DNA from: Pedobacter aquatilis
Lineage (GTDB): Bacteria > Bacteroidota > Bacteroidia > Sphingobacteriales > Sphingobacteriaceae
Assembly: GCF_030409415.1 (NCBI RefSeq)
Contig: NZ_JAUFPW010000030.1
Coordinates: 62,001-126,000, forward strand
Length of the DNA: 64,000 bases
Direction: 5' to 3'
Within the stretch, counting starts at the first letter, position 1. The number at the start of each line of letters is the position of its first letter. Below the pieces are notes generated by a model, which was not told where the DNA came from, ran no database searches, and saw nothing but the letters and a program-made list of their open reading frames with translations. A program made the position numbers and the translations under genes. This document shows positions 36,250 to 45,549 of this stretch, piece after piece.

Positions 36250-36503
36250 TTTTTTAGTTGTTTGGTTTTTTAGTTCATTAGGCTAATCAAAACCAATTGC
36301 AAGGTATTTTCACTCAAAATCTCCTCCTATCTAATTAACTTTCAATAAGTATCCGTTTAACGTTGATCGAACCCATTCCACATTTTACATCTTCCATTTT
36401 ACATCTTCTTGTCATTATTTAAACTCATTACAAATAACTAATTATCAGCAATTTAGACTAATTTCATATAGCAAATAATTTATTTAGCTAAACAAATACA
36501 TAC

Positions 36504-36511
36504 TACATTTG
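36504..36511 (+). promoter_or_regulatory. -7 promoter box of ferritin
   Basis: TACATTTG is an exact TAnnTTTG match 24 bases before the ferritin start, indicating that ftnA has its own promoter. Confidence 0.65.
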
Positions 36512-36535
36512 TATAGTTATTAAAGCACAGAAATT

Positions 36536-37063
36536 ATGAAAGATTTAATGCGTATTAAATGTTTAATATCTCAAGATATAGAAACACTTTTAAATCAGCA
36601 GATAAAAAAAGAAGCTCACTCTTCATCACTATATTTAGCAATGTCATCCTGGTGTGACCAAAATGGATTTGACTTTTCTGCAGATTACTTCTTAAAACAA
36701 TCTGAAGAAGAAAGGATGCACCAATTAAAACTATTCAAATATGTTTTAGATATGGGCGGAAATGCAATTTCACCTGAAGTTACTGGAGTTAAAACTGATT
36801 TTGCAGGTTTTAGAGAGGTTTTTGAAGATGCACTTGAAGCAGAAATCGCTATTACACAAAGTTTCAAAAATTTAGCTTCTAAATGCCATAAAGAACAAGA
36901 TTTTGTTACAATGGAATTTTTAAACTGGTTCTTGAAAGAACAACGTGAAGAAGAATACAAAGCCCGTCGTGCATTAGAATTATTTGAGGTAATTGGCGAA
37001 GAAGGTACAGGAAGATGGGAAATTGATAAGCACGTTAATAAAATCACTTACTCTGAAGATTAA
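36536..37063 (+). CDS. ftnA: Ferritin
   Basis: The 175-residue iron-storage protein forms a four-helix bundle that assembles into a 24-mer cage. Ferroxidase ligands are visible: the Glu in NQQIKKEAHSSSLYLAMSSW, the EExxH motif in QSEEERMHQLKLFKYVL, and Glu residues in EDALEAEIAITQSFKNLA and FLNWFLKEQREEEYKARRAL. No heme-ligand Met of bacterioferritins is evident. It has its own promoter and three terminator-like hairpins in a row behind it. Confidence 0.96.
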   Translation: MKDLMRIKCLISQDIETLLNQQIKKEAHSSSLYLAMSSWCDQNGFDFSADYFLKQSEEERMHQLKLFKYVLDMGGNAISPEVTGVKTDFAGFREVFEDALEAEIAITQSFKNLASKCHKEQDFVTMEFLNWFLKEQREEEYKARRALELFEVIGEEGTGRWEIDKHVNKITYSED

Positions 37064-37093
37064 ATCAGAACACATTTAACAAAACAAATATAG

Positions 37094-37122
37094 AAGCTGC
37101 CCTTTGGGTAGCTTTTTTTTTT
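37094..37122 (+). terminator. Terminator 1 after ferritin
   Basis: AAGCTGCCC / GGGTAGCTT with a 3-nt loop and a run of T follows the ferritin stop by 30 bases. Confidence 0.85.
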
Positions 37123-37144
37123 GCAAATAATCAATCATAAATAA

Positions 37145-37181
37145 GAAAGCTTCCGATATTTCTAAAGGAAGCTTCTTTTTT
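37145..37181 (+). terminator. Terminator-like hairpin 2 after ferritin
   Basis: AAGCTTCC / GGAAGCTT with a 12-nt loop and T-run, second of three in tandem. Confidence 0.7.
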
Positions 37182-37230
37182 GTTTAGTTTGTTTGGTTTA
37201 TGTTGATTATGGATAAGCTTTTTTTTTGTA

Positions 37231-37259
37231 AAAAAAGCGCCGTTACCAGCGCTTTTTTT
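37231..37259. terminator. Terminator-like hairpin 3 after ferritin
   Basis: AAAAAAGCGC / GCGCTTTTTT with an 8-nt loop. A and T runs on both sides would let it work in either direction. Confidence 0.7.
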
Positions 37260-37791
37260 AAACCAAATATATAATAATAATTAACGAGCATTACAAATGT
37301 ACGAACATTTCACACATTTACAAATAAAAGTGTCATTTATTTAGTATTTTTTATTTAAAAAATCATAACATTCTATATTTCAACACGAATAATTAAATAT
37401 AATTGAAAATAAATTATAAAATAATAAGGTTTTATATAAAATAAGTTAATTTATATTCTTAAAAATCATCAATAATTGAAAATTTAAGTTAAACTATATT
37501 ATATTTTAAATATAATTACACAAATAATCCAAAAATAAGGTGAAATCTTATTTCTATGGTGATAATTTCATAAATTACTATACAAAATTCATTAAAAACT
37601 TCTCAAAAGAATCTTTCGAGAACTTAAACAAAAAGGAAGAGCTGGCTAAAAAACTTTTCATTTAGTAAAAGTATTATAAATGTCTATTGTGTTTATAAGA
37701 CAAGATTTATTAGAACAAAATGATACTAATAATTCAACCGAATAAGATTTATTATTTATTTTCATAATTTTCGTTTTATAAAATAAACATT
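37260..37791. other. Very AT-rich gene-free stretch
   Basis: Half a kilobase with extreme AT content and stops in all frames. No ORF or RNA was recognised. The promoter of the M28 peptidase should lie in its last part, but no clean -7 box could be chosen. Confidence 0.45.
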
Positions 37792-39438
37792 ATGAAAATT
37801 TTAAATGCTTGCTTATCTATGGCATTAGCCATTTTTACATTAACTGCATGTAGGCAAAACGATAAAGCCACCAAACTTGGGCCAATATTGCCAGAAGAAA
37901 TTAAATCTCACATAGCCGTATTAGCCAATGATTCACTTCAGGGCAGACGTCCTTTTACCATTGGAGAAACGAAAACCGTGAATTATATTGCCACCGAATT
38001 AAAAAATGCCGGTGTAGAACCTGGCAATGCAGATTCATATATACAAGAAGTGCCAATGATGGAAGTAACCACAACCCCATCAGAAAACATGGAAATATCT
38101 GGCGGCAAAGAGCAATTAAATTTTAAAGCCGTAAAAGAATTTGTAGCATTTAGTAGAAGAGCCCAAAATACTATCCAAATAAAAAATTCACCAATTGTGT
38201 TTGCAGGCTATGGAATTGTTGCGCCAGACTTTAAGTGGAACGATTACAAAGATTTAGATGTAAAAGGTAAAACAGTTGTGGTTTTAATCAGCGACCCTGG
38301 TTTCAAATCAAAAGATAAAACTGTTTTTAGAGGTGATACGATGACTTACTACGGTAGATGGACTTACAAATACGAAGAAGCTGCCCGACAAGGTGCAGCT
38401 GCCGTGATTATTGTGCACCAAACTGAGCCTGCAAGTTATGGCTGGTCGGTTATTACAAACAGTAATACCGGAGCAAGGTTGTATTTGCAAGCTGAAGACA
38501 AATATGTATCGAGGTGCAAACTAGAAGGCTGGATGACAGAAGATGCAGCGACAAAACTTTTGGCAAATGCAGGTATCACCGGCGACATAAGAGAATATGC
38601 CCGCAAAAAAGATTTTAAAGCAGTGCCCTTAAAACAATCCTTAACGGTAAGCCTGAGCAATAGAATAAAATATTCCACATCAAAAAATGTTATCGGCATT
38701 ATTAAAGGCAGTAAACGACCAGATGAAACAATTATTTATACTGCACATTGGGATCATTTTGGTATCGGACCAAAAATAAATGGAGATTCTATTTACAATG
38801 GTGCTGTAGATAATGCAAGTGGAGTTGCTGCAATGCTTTCCATTGCTAAAGCTTTCCAAAATACGAAGGAGAAACCAGAGCGTTCTATTGTGTTTCTAGC
38901 GGTTACTGGAGAAGAACAAGGTTTACTGGGTTCTGAATATTATGCCTTAAACCCAATATACCCGCTAAACAAAACCGTTGCTAACCTGAATATGGATGCA
39001 TTGGGTTTTTATGGTGCAACGAAAGATATTTCTGTTAAAGGAAAAGGCCAAAATGATGTAGAAGATTACATCTTGAAGGTTTTAGCGGATAATAAATTAG
39101 AGGCCGTTGGCGATACAAGACCAAGTGCAGGAAGTTATTATCGTTCAGACCACTTTAATTTTGCAAAAGTTGGCGTACCAGCAATCGATATTGTTAACGG
39201 TTTAGCAAGTGTAGAACATGGGGCTGATTGGGGACAAAAACAGAAAAAAGAGTATAACGAAAAGCAATATCACCAACCATCTGATGAATATAATAAAAAT
39301 ATGAATGCGGATGGAATCACTCAAATCGCTAACATACTATTTACGGTTGGATATAAGCTAAGTAATGAAACGACATTTCCCGGATGGAAAAATGGTTCGG
39401 AGTTTAAAACGGCAAGAGACAAATCTATGCAGAAATAA
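37792..39438 (+). CDS. M28 family lipoprotein metallopeptidase
   Basis: The 548-residue protein has a lipobox (LAIFTLTAC, lipidated Cys near residue 20), a PA (protease-associated) insert at about 130-270, and an M28 catalytic core. Zinc ligands are visible in YTAHWDHFGIG, NGAVDNASGVAAML, LAVTGEEQGLLGSEYY (catalytic Glu pair), NLNMDALGFYG and YRSDHFNFAKVGVPAID. Members are aminopeptidases or glutaminyl-cyclase-like enzymes on the cell surface or periplasmic side. It is followed by asnS with its own promoter. Confidence 0.95.
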   Translation: MKILNACLSMALAIFTLTACRQNDKATKLGPILPEEIKSHIAVLANDSLQGRRPFTIGETKTVNYIATELKNAGVEPGNADSYIQEVPMMEVTTTPSENMEISGGKEQLNFKAVKEFVAFSRRAQNTIQIKNSPIVFAGYGIVAPDFKWNDYKDLDVKGKTVVVLISDPGFKSKDKTVFRGDTMTYYGRWTYKYEEAARQGAAAVIIVHQTEPASYGWSVITNSNTGARLYLQAEDKYVSRCKLEGWMTEDAATKLLANAGITGDIREYARKKDFKAVPLKQSLTVSLSNRIKYSTSKNVIGIIKGSKRPDETIIYTAHWDHFGIGPKINGDSIYNGAVDNASGVAAMLSIAKAFQNTKEKPERSIVFLAVTGEEQGLLGSEYYALNPIYPLNKTVANLNMDALGFYGATKDISVKGKGQNDVEDYILKVLADNKLEAVGDTRPSAGSYYRSDHFNFAKVGVPAIDIVNGLASVEHGADWGQKQKKEYNEKQYHQPSDEYNKNMNADGITQIANILFTVGYKLSNETTFPGWKNGSEFKTARDKSMQK

Positions 39439-39534
39439 ATGAATGGTAAATTTTATAAATTCAATAAGCCAAAGCTTACAGTGAAACAATTTAAACAATT
39501 AAGCAAATCCAATATTTAACCTCAATTTTTTTCC

Positions 39535-39542
39535 TAAATTTG
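39535..39542 (+). promoter_or_regulatory. -7 promoter box of asnS
   Basis: TAAATTTG is an exact TAnnTTTG match 20 bases before the asnS start. Confidence 0.65.
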
Positions 39543-39562
39543 CGCCTTTTACAAATAACAAT

Positions 39563-41011
39563 ATGATTAAGAGACAGCAAATTAGAGATTTATTAAAATC
39601 GACTGCATTTAACACAGAAGTAACGGTTATGGGATGGGTAAGAACTTTCCGTAATAATCAGTTTATTGCATTAAATGATGGGAGTTGCATGAGCAACATC
39701 CAGGTGGTGTTAGATTTCAATAATTTACCAGAGGAGCTGTTAAAAAGAATTACTACAGGTGCAGCAATTTCTGCAACGGGTAAGCTGGTAGAGTCTTTGG
39801 GTAAAGGTCAATCTGTAGAAATTAAAGCTACAACAGTTGAGATTTTAGGTGATAGCGACCCGGAGAAATTTCCTTTACAACCTAAAAAACACAGTTTAGA
39901 GTTTTTACGTGAAATTGCACACTTGCGTTTCCGTACCAACACTTTTAATGCAGTTTTTAAAGTTCGTCATGCATTGGCATTTGCAATACACCAGTTTTAC
40001 AACGAGCGTGGCTTTGTCTATATGCATACACCAGTAATTACAGCAAGTGATGCGGAAGGTGCAGGCGAAATGTTTAAAGTTACAGCACTTGATTTTGACA
40101 ACACCCCACGCACTGATGATGGGAAAGTTGATTTTTCTCAAGATTTCTTCGGAAGGGCAACAAACTTAACAGTTTCAGGGCAATTGGAAGGTGAATTAGC
40201 AGCTATGGCTTTCGGACAGATTTACACATTTGGACCAACTTTCAGAGCTGAAAATTCAAATACAACACGCCATTTAGCTGAGTTTTGGATGATTGAGCCT
40301 GAAGTTGCATTTGCAGATTTAGAAGATAACATGCAGCTTGCAGAAGATATGATGAAGTATGTAATTAAATATGCTTTAGACAACTGTAAAGATGAATTGG
40401 AATTCCTAAATACACGTTTAGCAGAAGAAGACAAACAGAAACCACAAAATGAACGTAGTGAATTTACGCTGATTGAGAAATTAGATTTCTGTTTAGCGAA
40501 CGATTTTGAGCGTTTAACTTATACAGAAGCCATCAAAATTTTAAAGTCTTCTAAACCAAATCAGAAAAAACAATTTAAATATTTAATTGATGAGTGGGGT
40601 GCAGATTTACAGAGTGAGCACGAACGGTATCTGGTAGAGAAACACTTTAAAAAACCAGTTATTCTAACTGATTATCCGGCAGATATTAAATCTTTCTACA
40701 TGCGCCAGAATGAGCCAGATGCAGAAGGTAGACAAACTGTTGCAGCGATGGATATTTTATTTCCAGGTATTGGCGAAATGATTGGTGGCTCGCAACGTGA
40801 AGAGCGTTTAGATCGCTTAACAAAACGTATGGAAGATTTAGATATACCACAGGATGAACTTTGGTGGTATTTAGATACCCGTCGTTTCGGTTCTGCGCCA
40901 CATGCAGGCTTTGGCTTAGGTTTCGAACGCTTAGTTTTATTCGTAACTGGCATGACCAATATCCGTGATGTTATTGCTTTCCCTCGATTCCCTAAAAACG
41001 CAGAGTTTTAA
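39563..41011 (+). CDS. asnS: Asparaginyl-tRNA synthetase
   Basis: This 482-residue class II enzyme charges tRNA-Asn. It has an OB-fold anticodon-binding domain at the N-terminus ([20 protein letters not shown]), class II motif 2 ([20 protein letters not shown]) and motif 3 ([20 protein letters not shown]). Length and motifs match AsnRS rather than AspRS, the [11 protein letters not shown] run being typical. It is monocistronic, with its own promoter and terminator. Confidence 0.98.
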   Translation: MIKRQQIRDLLKSTAFNTEVTVMGWVRTFRNNQFIALNDGSCMSNIQVVLDFNNLPEELLKRITTGAAISATGKLVESLGKGQSVEIKATTVEILGDSDPEKFPLQPKKHSLEFLREIAHLRFRTNTFNAVFKVRHALAFAIHQFYNERGFVYMHTPVITASDAEGAGEMFKVTALDFDNTPRTDDGKVDFSQDFFGRATNLTVSGQLEGELAAMAFGQIYTFGPTFRAENSNTTRHLAEFWMIEPEVAFADLEDNMQLAEDMMKYVIKYALDNCKDELEFLNTRLAEEDKQKPQNERSEFTLIEKLDFCLANDFERLTYTEAIKILKSSKPNQKKQFKYLIDEWGADLQSEHERYLVEKHFKKPVILTDYPADIKSFYMRQNEPDAEGRQTVAAMDILFPGIGEMIGGSQREERLDRLTKRMEDLDIPQDELWWYLDTRRFGSAPHAGFGLGFERLVLFVTGMTNIRDVIAFPRFPKNAEF

Positions 41012-41042
41012 TTAGGGTTTAGGGTAAACAACTTACAATATT

Positions 41043-41080
41043 AAAAAGGTCAGGTTTTAAAAAAAATCTGACCTTTTTTT
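41043..41080 (+). terminator. Terminator of asnS
   Basis: AAAAAGGTCAG / CTGACCTTTTT with an A/T-rich loop and T-run follows the stop by about 30 bases. Confidence 0.85.
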
Positions 41081-41118
41081 TCTTATTATGAGTTTCTGCC
41101 CAAGAAGATCGGCTTGCA

Positions 41119-41139
41119 TTTCGATAAGCTCAATATGAC
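41119..41139 (+). repeat. Dispersed repeat TTTCGAnAAGCTCA..TGAC, copy 2
   Basis: TTTCGATAAGCTCAATATGA is the same unit as at 22749-22770 and, with an inserted palindrome, at 62580-62623. Confidence 0.55.
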
Positions 41140-41412
41140 TACTTAGCCACAGATTCGCAGATTAAAGACAATAGTTTGGTTACCCTTTCAACAACTCAGC
41201 AATTACCAGTTAATCAGTTACACAATTAATCAATTCAACAATCATACAGGTATCTAATGGTTCAAACAATTAACTAAACACTCTCTTTTTTCATCCAGCT
41301 AAGCCAAACCACTCAATCTCCGTTCAACTTTTTAATCGGCATGGTCTAGATTTTGGGATGCACTAACTAGCCTTACCTCTTACTTCAATAGAAATCTAGC
41401 GAGCCGGCAATT

Positions 41413-41450
41413 TTGTTTCTTTTGTTGTCAAAAGAAACAAGCCTGTCCGG
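41413..41450 (+). repeat. Palindromic repeat TTGTTTCTTTTG, copy 1
   Basis: A perfect 12-bp inverted repeat, TTGTTTCTTTTG / CAAAAGAAACAA, is followed by GCCTGTCCGG and preceded by GCCGGC. The same arrangement recurs at 54469-54512 between trpF and trpB. Confidence 0.7.
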
Positions 41451-41616
41451 TAAGGACGATATATGGAGCATTCCAAAAATTCTTCAAACGAAAGTCAGAA
41501 TAAATTAACTGAAACAAAAAAGTTGTAACCAAAGGCTACGACTTCTAAACTTCTCTTGCAAAGCTTGAATTATCCTCTTAATAAACTATTTACGCTTAAA
41601 CAATTAACCAGCTAAC

Positions 41617-43281
41617 TTACAACCTACCATCATCGTGTATCGTATCGTTAAACGGATTTGCGTGTGCATAATCCACTGCAGAAACTTTATAATCAGTTGG
41701 TGCAAAACTTGCCGAGCTACTTAAAGCCATTCCCAATTCAAAACGTGTAGGATAAGGGGTTTGCAATAAACTTCCGGCAGGGATATAAGGGAAACTTTCT
41801 AAATAACTTTGAATTAAATTTGAACTAACCCTTCTATTTATATATGCTCTACTCAATTGATGAGGTTCTCTCAATCCCGCAGCACCCAAAAGCTCAACCG
41901 CACTGGCAACCGTTAGATTGTGGAAATTCTTAACCCTAACTTTTTTATCATCAACTACAAGTCCTTTCATTAAACTTTGGTCTTGCGTAGCCACACCTGT
42001 CGGACAAGTATTGCTATTACATTCTAAGGCTTGAATACAGCCTAAAGCGAACATCATACCACGAGCCGTATTACACATATCTGCTCCAAGTGCTATATTT
42101 TTAACTAAATCGAAGCCTGTTGCTACCTTACCAGAAGCAATAATTTTAATATGTTTTTTCAGGTCGAAACCATTTAAAACATCGTAAACAAAAGCAACAC
42201 CCTCACGCAATGGCATCCCTACTGAGTTTGAAAACTCTTGTGGAGCAGCACCAGTTCCACCTTCACCCCCATCCACAGTAATAAAGTCGGGATAGATTTT
42301 GGTCTCAATCATCGCTTTGCAAATGGCGTAAAATTCACTTCTTCTACCAATACAAAGTTTAAAACCAACCGGTTTACCGCCAGATAAATCTCTTAATTTC
42401 TTTATAAATTCCAATAAACCTATCGGCGTGCTGAAAGCAGAATGTGCCGGGGGCGATAAAATATCTTTCCCTTGCGGAACCAAGCGAATACGAGCAACCT
42501 CAGGTGTAACCTTTTTCGCGGGTAACATACCTCCATGACCTGGTTTAGCACCTTGCGATAACTTAATTTCAATCATTTTAACCTGTTCTCCAACTGCTCG
42601 TTCTGCGTAAGCATCAAAATTAAACGTACCATCATTATTTCTACAACCAAAATAACCGGTACCAATTTGCCAGATCAAATCGCCTCCTGGCTCACGGTGA
42701 TAATCACTTATACCACCCTCGCCGGTATTGTGTGCAAAATTACCGAGTTTGGCACCACCATTTAAAGCTAAAATTGCATTCTGACTTAGAGAGCCAAAGC
42801 TCATAGCCGAAATATTATAAATACTCGAAGAATAAGGCTTTTTACAGTCCGGCCCACCAACTAAAACACGAGGATCTAAATTTAGTTCATGGTGAGAAAT
42901 AGCCGAAATGCTATGACTTAACCACTCATATCCATTTTCGTAAACATTCAACTGTGTTCCGAAAGGAATAGTATCGTTATCAGTTTTAGCACGTTGGTAA
43001 ATTAACGAACGATTTAATCGGTTATATGGCGTTCCATTGGTATCACTTTCTACGAAATACTGATATACTTTTGGCCGTAATTCTTCCATAAAATACCGCA
43101 ATCGACCAAAAACAGGATAATTTCTGACAATACTATGCTTAGGTTGATATAAATCATAAATACCTAAAATTACAAATGGGCCTGTGAAGAGGAATGTCCA
43201 CCATAAAAATGGATGATACAGACCTAACATGATGGTAAGGGCAACTAAAAATGCGGCAATTGCGACGAAAGCTTTTCTCAT
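41617..43281 (-). CDS. FMN-binding glutamate synthase-like protein
   Basis: The 554-residue protein starts with two membrane helices (AFVAIAAFLVALTIMLGLYH, PFLWWTFLFTGPFVILGIY) and then has the FMN barrel of GltB: ISAMSFGSLSQNAILALNGG, HNTGEGGIS, IKLSQGAKPGHGGMLPAKKV, FITVDGGEGGTGAAPQEFSN. The Cys cluster GCIQALECNSNTCPTGVATQ keeps the C-x5-C-x4-C spacing of the 3Fe-4S ligand loop. The glutamine amidotransferase domain and GltD partner are absent, so it is not a full glutamate synthase. Proteins of this shape are widespread, and their electron donor and true substrate are unsettled. It is divergent from the tsaC-like gene. Confidence 0.9.
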   Translation of the reverse strand: MRKAFVAIAAFLVALTIMLGLYHPFLWWTFLFTGPFVILGIYDLYQPKHSIVRNYPVFGRLRYFMEELRPKVYQYFVESDTNGTPYNRLNRSLIYQRAKTDNDTIPFGTQLNVYENGYEWLSHSISAISHHELNLDPRVLVGGPDCKKPYSSSIYNISAMSFGSLSQNAILALNGGAKLGNFAHNTGEGGISDYHREPGGDLIWQIGTGYFGCRNNDGTFNFDAYAERAVGEQVKMIEIKLSQGAKPGHGGMLPAKKVTPEVARIRLVPQGKDILSPPAHSAFSTPIGLLEFIKKLRDLSGGKPVGFKLCIGRRSEFYAICKAMIETKIYPDFITVDGGEGGTGAAPQEFSNSVGMPLREGVAFVYDVLNGFDLKKHIKIIASGKVATGFDLVKNIALGADMCNTARGMMFALGCIQALECNSNTCPTGVATQDQSLMKGLVVDDKKVRVKNFHNLTVASAVELLGAAGLREPHQLSRAYINRRVSSNLIQSYLESFPYIPAGSLLQTPYPTRFELGMALSSSASFAPTDYKVSAVDYAHANPFNDTIHDDGRL

Positions 43282-43366
43282 ATTAAATGGGTTAGCGTTA
43301 TGTTTTGTTAGTACAAAGATTAGGATTATTAAACAACTGACACTAATAAATTGTTATTTTTACGCT

Positions 43367-43987
43367 ATGCTTATCAAGATTTATCCAGAAAACCCAAATG
43401 AAAAGGCAATTGAACAAGTTGTTGAAGTTTTAAAAAAAGGCGGTTTAATCATATATCCAACGGATACGGTGTATGGTTTGGGCTGCGATATTACCAATCC
43501 GAAAGCTATTGAAAAAATTGCCCGAATTCGCGGAATAAAACCTGAAAAAGCTAACTTTTCCTTTATTTGCCACGATTTAAGTCACATTGCAGATTACATT
43601 AAACCAATCGACAATACAACTTTTCGAATTTTGAAAAAAGCCTTACCTGGTCCTTTTACATTTATCTTCAATGCAAATAATAATGTACCAAAATTATTAA
43701 GTTCAAATAAAAAAACAGTCGGTATTCGTGTACCTGATAATAACATCGCTCGTTGCATTGTTAAAGAACTCGGTAACCCGATTCTATCAACTTCAATTAA
43801 AGATGATGACGAACTTATAGAATATTCTACTGACCCGGAGTTGATTTACGAAAAATACCAGGAATTAGTTGATTTAGTTATTGACGGCGGTTACGGTGAT
43901 AACGAAGCATCAACTGTTATAGATTGCACAACTGGTGAGTTTGAAATTATTCGTGAGGGTAAGGGTAATATTGAAGATTTTTTGTAA
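43367..43987 (+). CDS. L-threonylcarbamoyl-AMP synthase (Sua5/YwlC/TsaC family)
   Basis: From the ATG at 43367 the product has 206 residues. It has GGLIIYPTDTVYGLGCDITN, KPEKANFSFICHDLSHIADY, GPFTFIF, KTVGIRVPDNNIARCIV and GEASTV-like NEASTVIDCTTGEFEIIREG. The enzyme makes threonylcarbamoyl-AMP for the t6A37 modification of ANN-decoding tRNAs. The ORF extends upstream to 43229, but that part overlaps the divergent glutamate-synthase-like gene and lacks similarity to the family. It lacks the C-terminal Sua5 domain, so it is the short form. Confidence 0.95.
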   Translation: MLIKIYPENPNEKAIEQVVEVLKKGGLIIYPTDTVYGLGCDITNPKAIEKIARIRGIKPEKANFSFICHDLSHIADYIKPIDNTTFRILKKALPGPFTFIFNANNNVPKLLSSNKKTVGIRVPDNNIARCIVKELGNPILSTSIKDDDELIEYSTDPELIYEKYQELVDLVIDGGYGDNEASTVIDCTTGEFEIIREGKGNIEDFL

Positions 43988-44030
43988 TAAAACTTTAAGC
44001 GCTTCAACAAATACATTTCAAGGAGAATTG

Positions 44031-44108
44031 ATGCACAGATTATGTAAAACTAAAAACCATATAAGACTACTAAATCTACGTATAAGCCAAAAGCTTAAAT
44101 ATTATTAG
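44031..44108 (+). CDS. Possible 25-codon small ORF with a good ribosome-binding site
   Basis: AAGGAG lies five bases before an ATG that opens MHRLCKTKNHIRLLNLRISQ and ends at TAG after 25 codons. The site is striking because few genes here have one. There is no resemblance to known families, and it may be chance. It lies just after the threonylcarbamoyl-AMP synthase stop. Confidence 0.2.
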   Translation: MHRLCKTKNHIRLLNLRISQKLKYY

Positions 44109-44139
44109 CATTCTTATATGGTTAATGTAGGTTAAAAAC

Positions 44140-45549
44140 TTAATTCCAACCCCCGCCCAATGAGCGATACAAACCAACAACGGCATTAAGTTGTTCGGTT
44201 TTTATGGTAGTTAATTCTAATTCACTTTGTAATAAATTACCTTGCGCCGTAATGACTTCTAAATAATTTGCCATACCGCTTTTGAATAATAAGCTGGCAT
44301 TTTTAGAGGCTTGCTGTAAAGTTTGTGCTCTTTTTTCAGCGATGCTGTACTGCGTTTTTAATTTTTCAACTTTGGTTAATTCATCAGATACTTCGCCTAC
44401 GGCATTAATAACAGACTGACGAAATGTTATAACTGTTTTTTCTCTGTCTATTTTTGCTAGTTCTAAATTAGATTTTAGCTGTCCTCTTTGGAAAATAGGT
44501 TGTGTAATCCCTCCAGAAACTAAACCAAATAAAGAAGCTGGAACGTTAAACCAATTACTGGCTTTGAATGAATTAATACCGCCACTGGCCGTAATTACCA
44601 AAGATGGATACAAACTTGCTTTAGCCACACCAACCTTGGCATTTGCCACATTAAGCGCTAATTCTGCCGATTTAATATCTGGCCGTCTGCTTAATAATGA
44701 CGATGGAAAACCAGCATTCAAATCCTGAGGAATAGCCATTTTATCTAAGCGGCTTGACCTATTAATCGCCTTTGGCAAGGTACCAATTAAAACACTCAAA
44801 GCATTTTCTTGAATCGTAACATTTTGCTCCAAACGTGGGATTAACTGCGATGCATTTAACTGTTGCGCTTCGGCCTGTTGTATTGCCAAAGATGTAACCT
44901 GACCAGCATCAAACTGCAAATTGATAATTCTCAGCGTGCTATCATTCAGTTTGAGGTTTTTTCTGGCGATTTCCAATTGCGCATCCAACATCAATAAATT
45001 ATAATAACCCTGTGCTACATTGGCAACTAAACGGGTTTGAACCGCTTTACGAGCCTCCTCGGTTTGTAAAAAACTAGCTAAAGCGCCTGCTTTTTGATTG
45101 CGGATTTTACCCCAGATATCGGCTTCCCAAAATACGCCAAGGTTGGCATTATAATCTTCTATATGGGTAGAACCTGTAAATTGGTTCAGGCTCAACCCGT
45201 TTAAACTGTTATCAGATGGGCGACTTGAACTTGCCGCCACCTGTAATTTTAATTCTGGCAAATAACCTAATTTCGATTGCTTGAAAAGTACTTCGGCAGC
45301 ATCTATATTTTTTAATGCAATTTGCATATCGTAATTGCGAACCAAAGCTGTATCGATTAAATTTTGTACAGTTAAGTCATTAATAAAGTTCTTCAAGGGC
45401 AAATCGCCAATGCTCGAAGAATCTGTTGGTGCAGTGTTTCTAAACATTTTTGGCGCTAAACTTTGTGGTAAAGCTAAATTTTTAGATACTGAACATCCGC
45501 TCCAGATTAATGCAAGGAGCAGAATGCTTAAAATATTAAACCGTTTCAT
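44140..45549 (-). CDS. RND efflux outer-membrane channel lipoprotein (NodT/OprM type)
   Basis: The 469-residue TolC-like protein has a lipobox (LLLALIWSGC, Cys near residue 19) and two outer-membrane-efflux repeats: VSKNLALP then LVQNLIDTALVRNYDMQIAL, ELKLQVAASSSRPSDNSLNG, LLSRRPDIKSAELALNVANA and GKVGVAKASLYPSLVITAS-like text in the second half. It forms the trimeric outer-membrane duct. Its start overlaps the stop of the pump gene by 14 bases, so it is the last gene of the tetR-adaptor-pump-channel operon. Confidence 0.95.
   Translation of the reverse strand: MKRFNILSILLLALIWSGCSVSKNLALPQSLAPKMFRNTAPTDSSSIGDLPLKNFINDLTVQNLIDTALVRNYDMQIALKNIDAAEVLFKQSKLGYLPELKLQVAASSSRPSDNSLNGLSLNQFTGSTHIEDYNANLGVFWEADIWGKIRNQKAGALASFLQTEEARKAVQTRLVANVAQGYYNLLMLDAQLEIARKNLKLNDSTLRIINLQFDAGQVTSLAIQQAEAQQLNASQLIPRLEQNVTIQENALSVLIGTLPKAINRSSRLDKMAIPQDLNAGFPSSLLSRRPDIKSAELALNVANAKVGVAKASLYPSLVITASGGINSFKASNWFNVPASLFGLVSGGITQPIFQRGQLKSNLELAKIDREKTVITFRQSVINAVGEVSDELTKVEKLKTQYSIAEKRAQTLQQASKNASLLFKSGMANYLEVITAQGNLLQSELELTTIKTEQLNAVVGLYRSLGGGWN

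Larger units (their letters stand above)
41081..41616. other. Gene-free gap with repeats
   Basis: This convergent gap holds copies of two dispersed repeat families (annotated at 41119 and 41413) and low-complexity CAA/TTAA-rich DNA. No ORF with family resemblance was found. Confidence 0.5.

Noticed and set aside
36685-37047. 120-codon minus-strand ORF inside ferritin
   Set aside because: Antisense shadow of a well-supported ferritin gene, Ser-rich with no family features.
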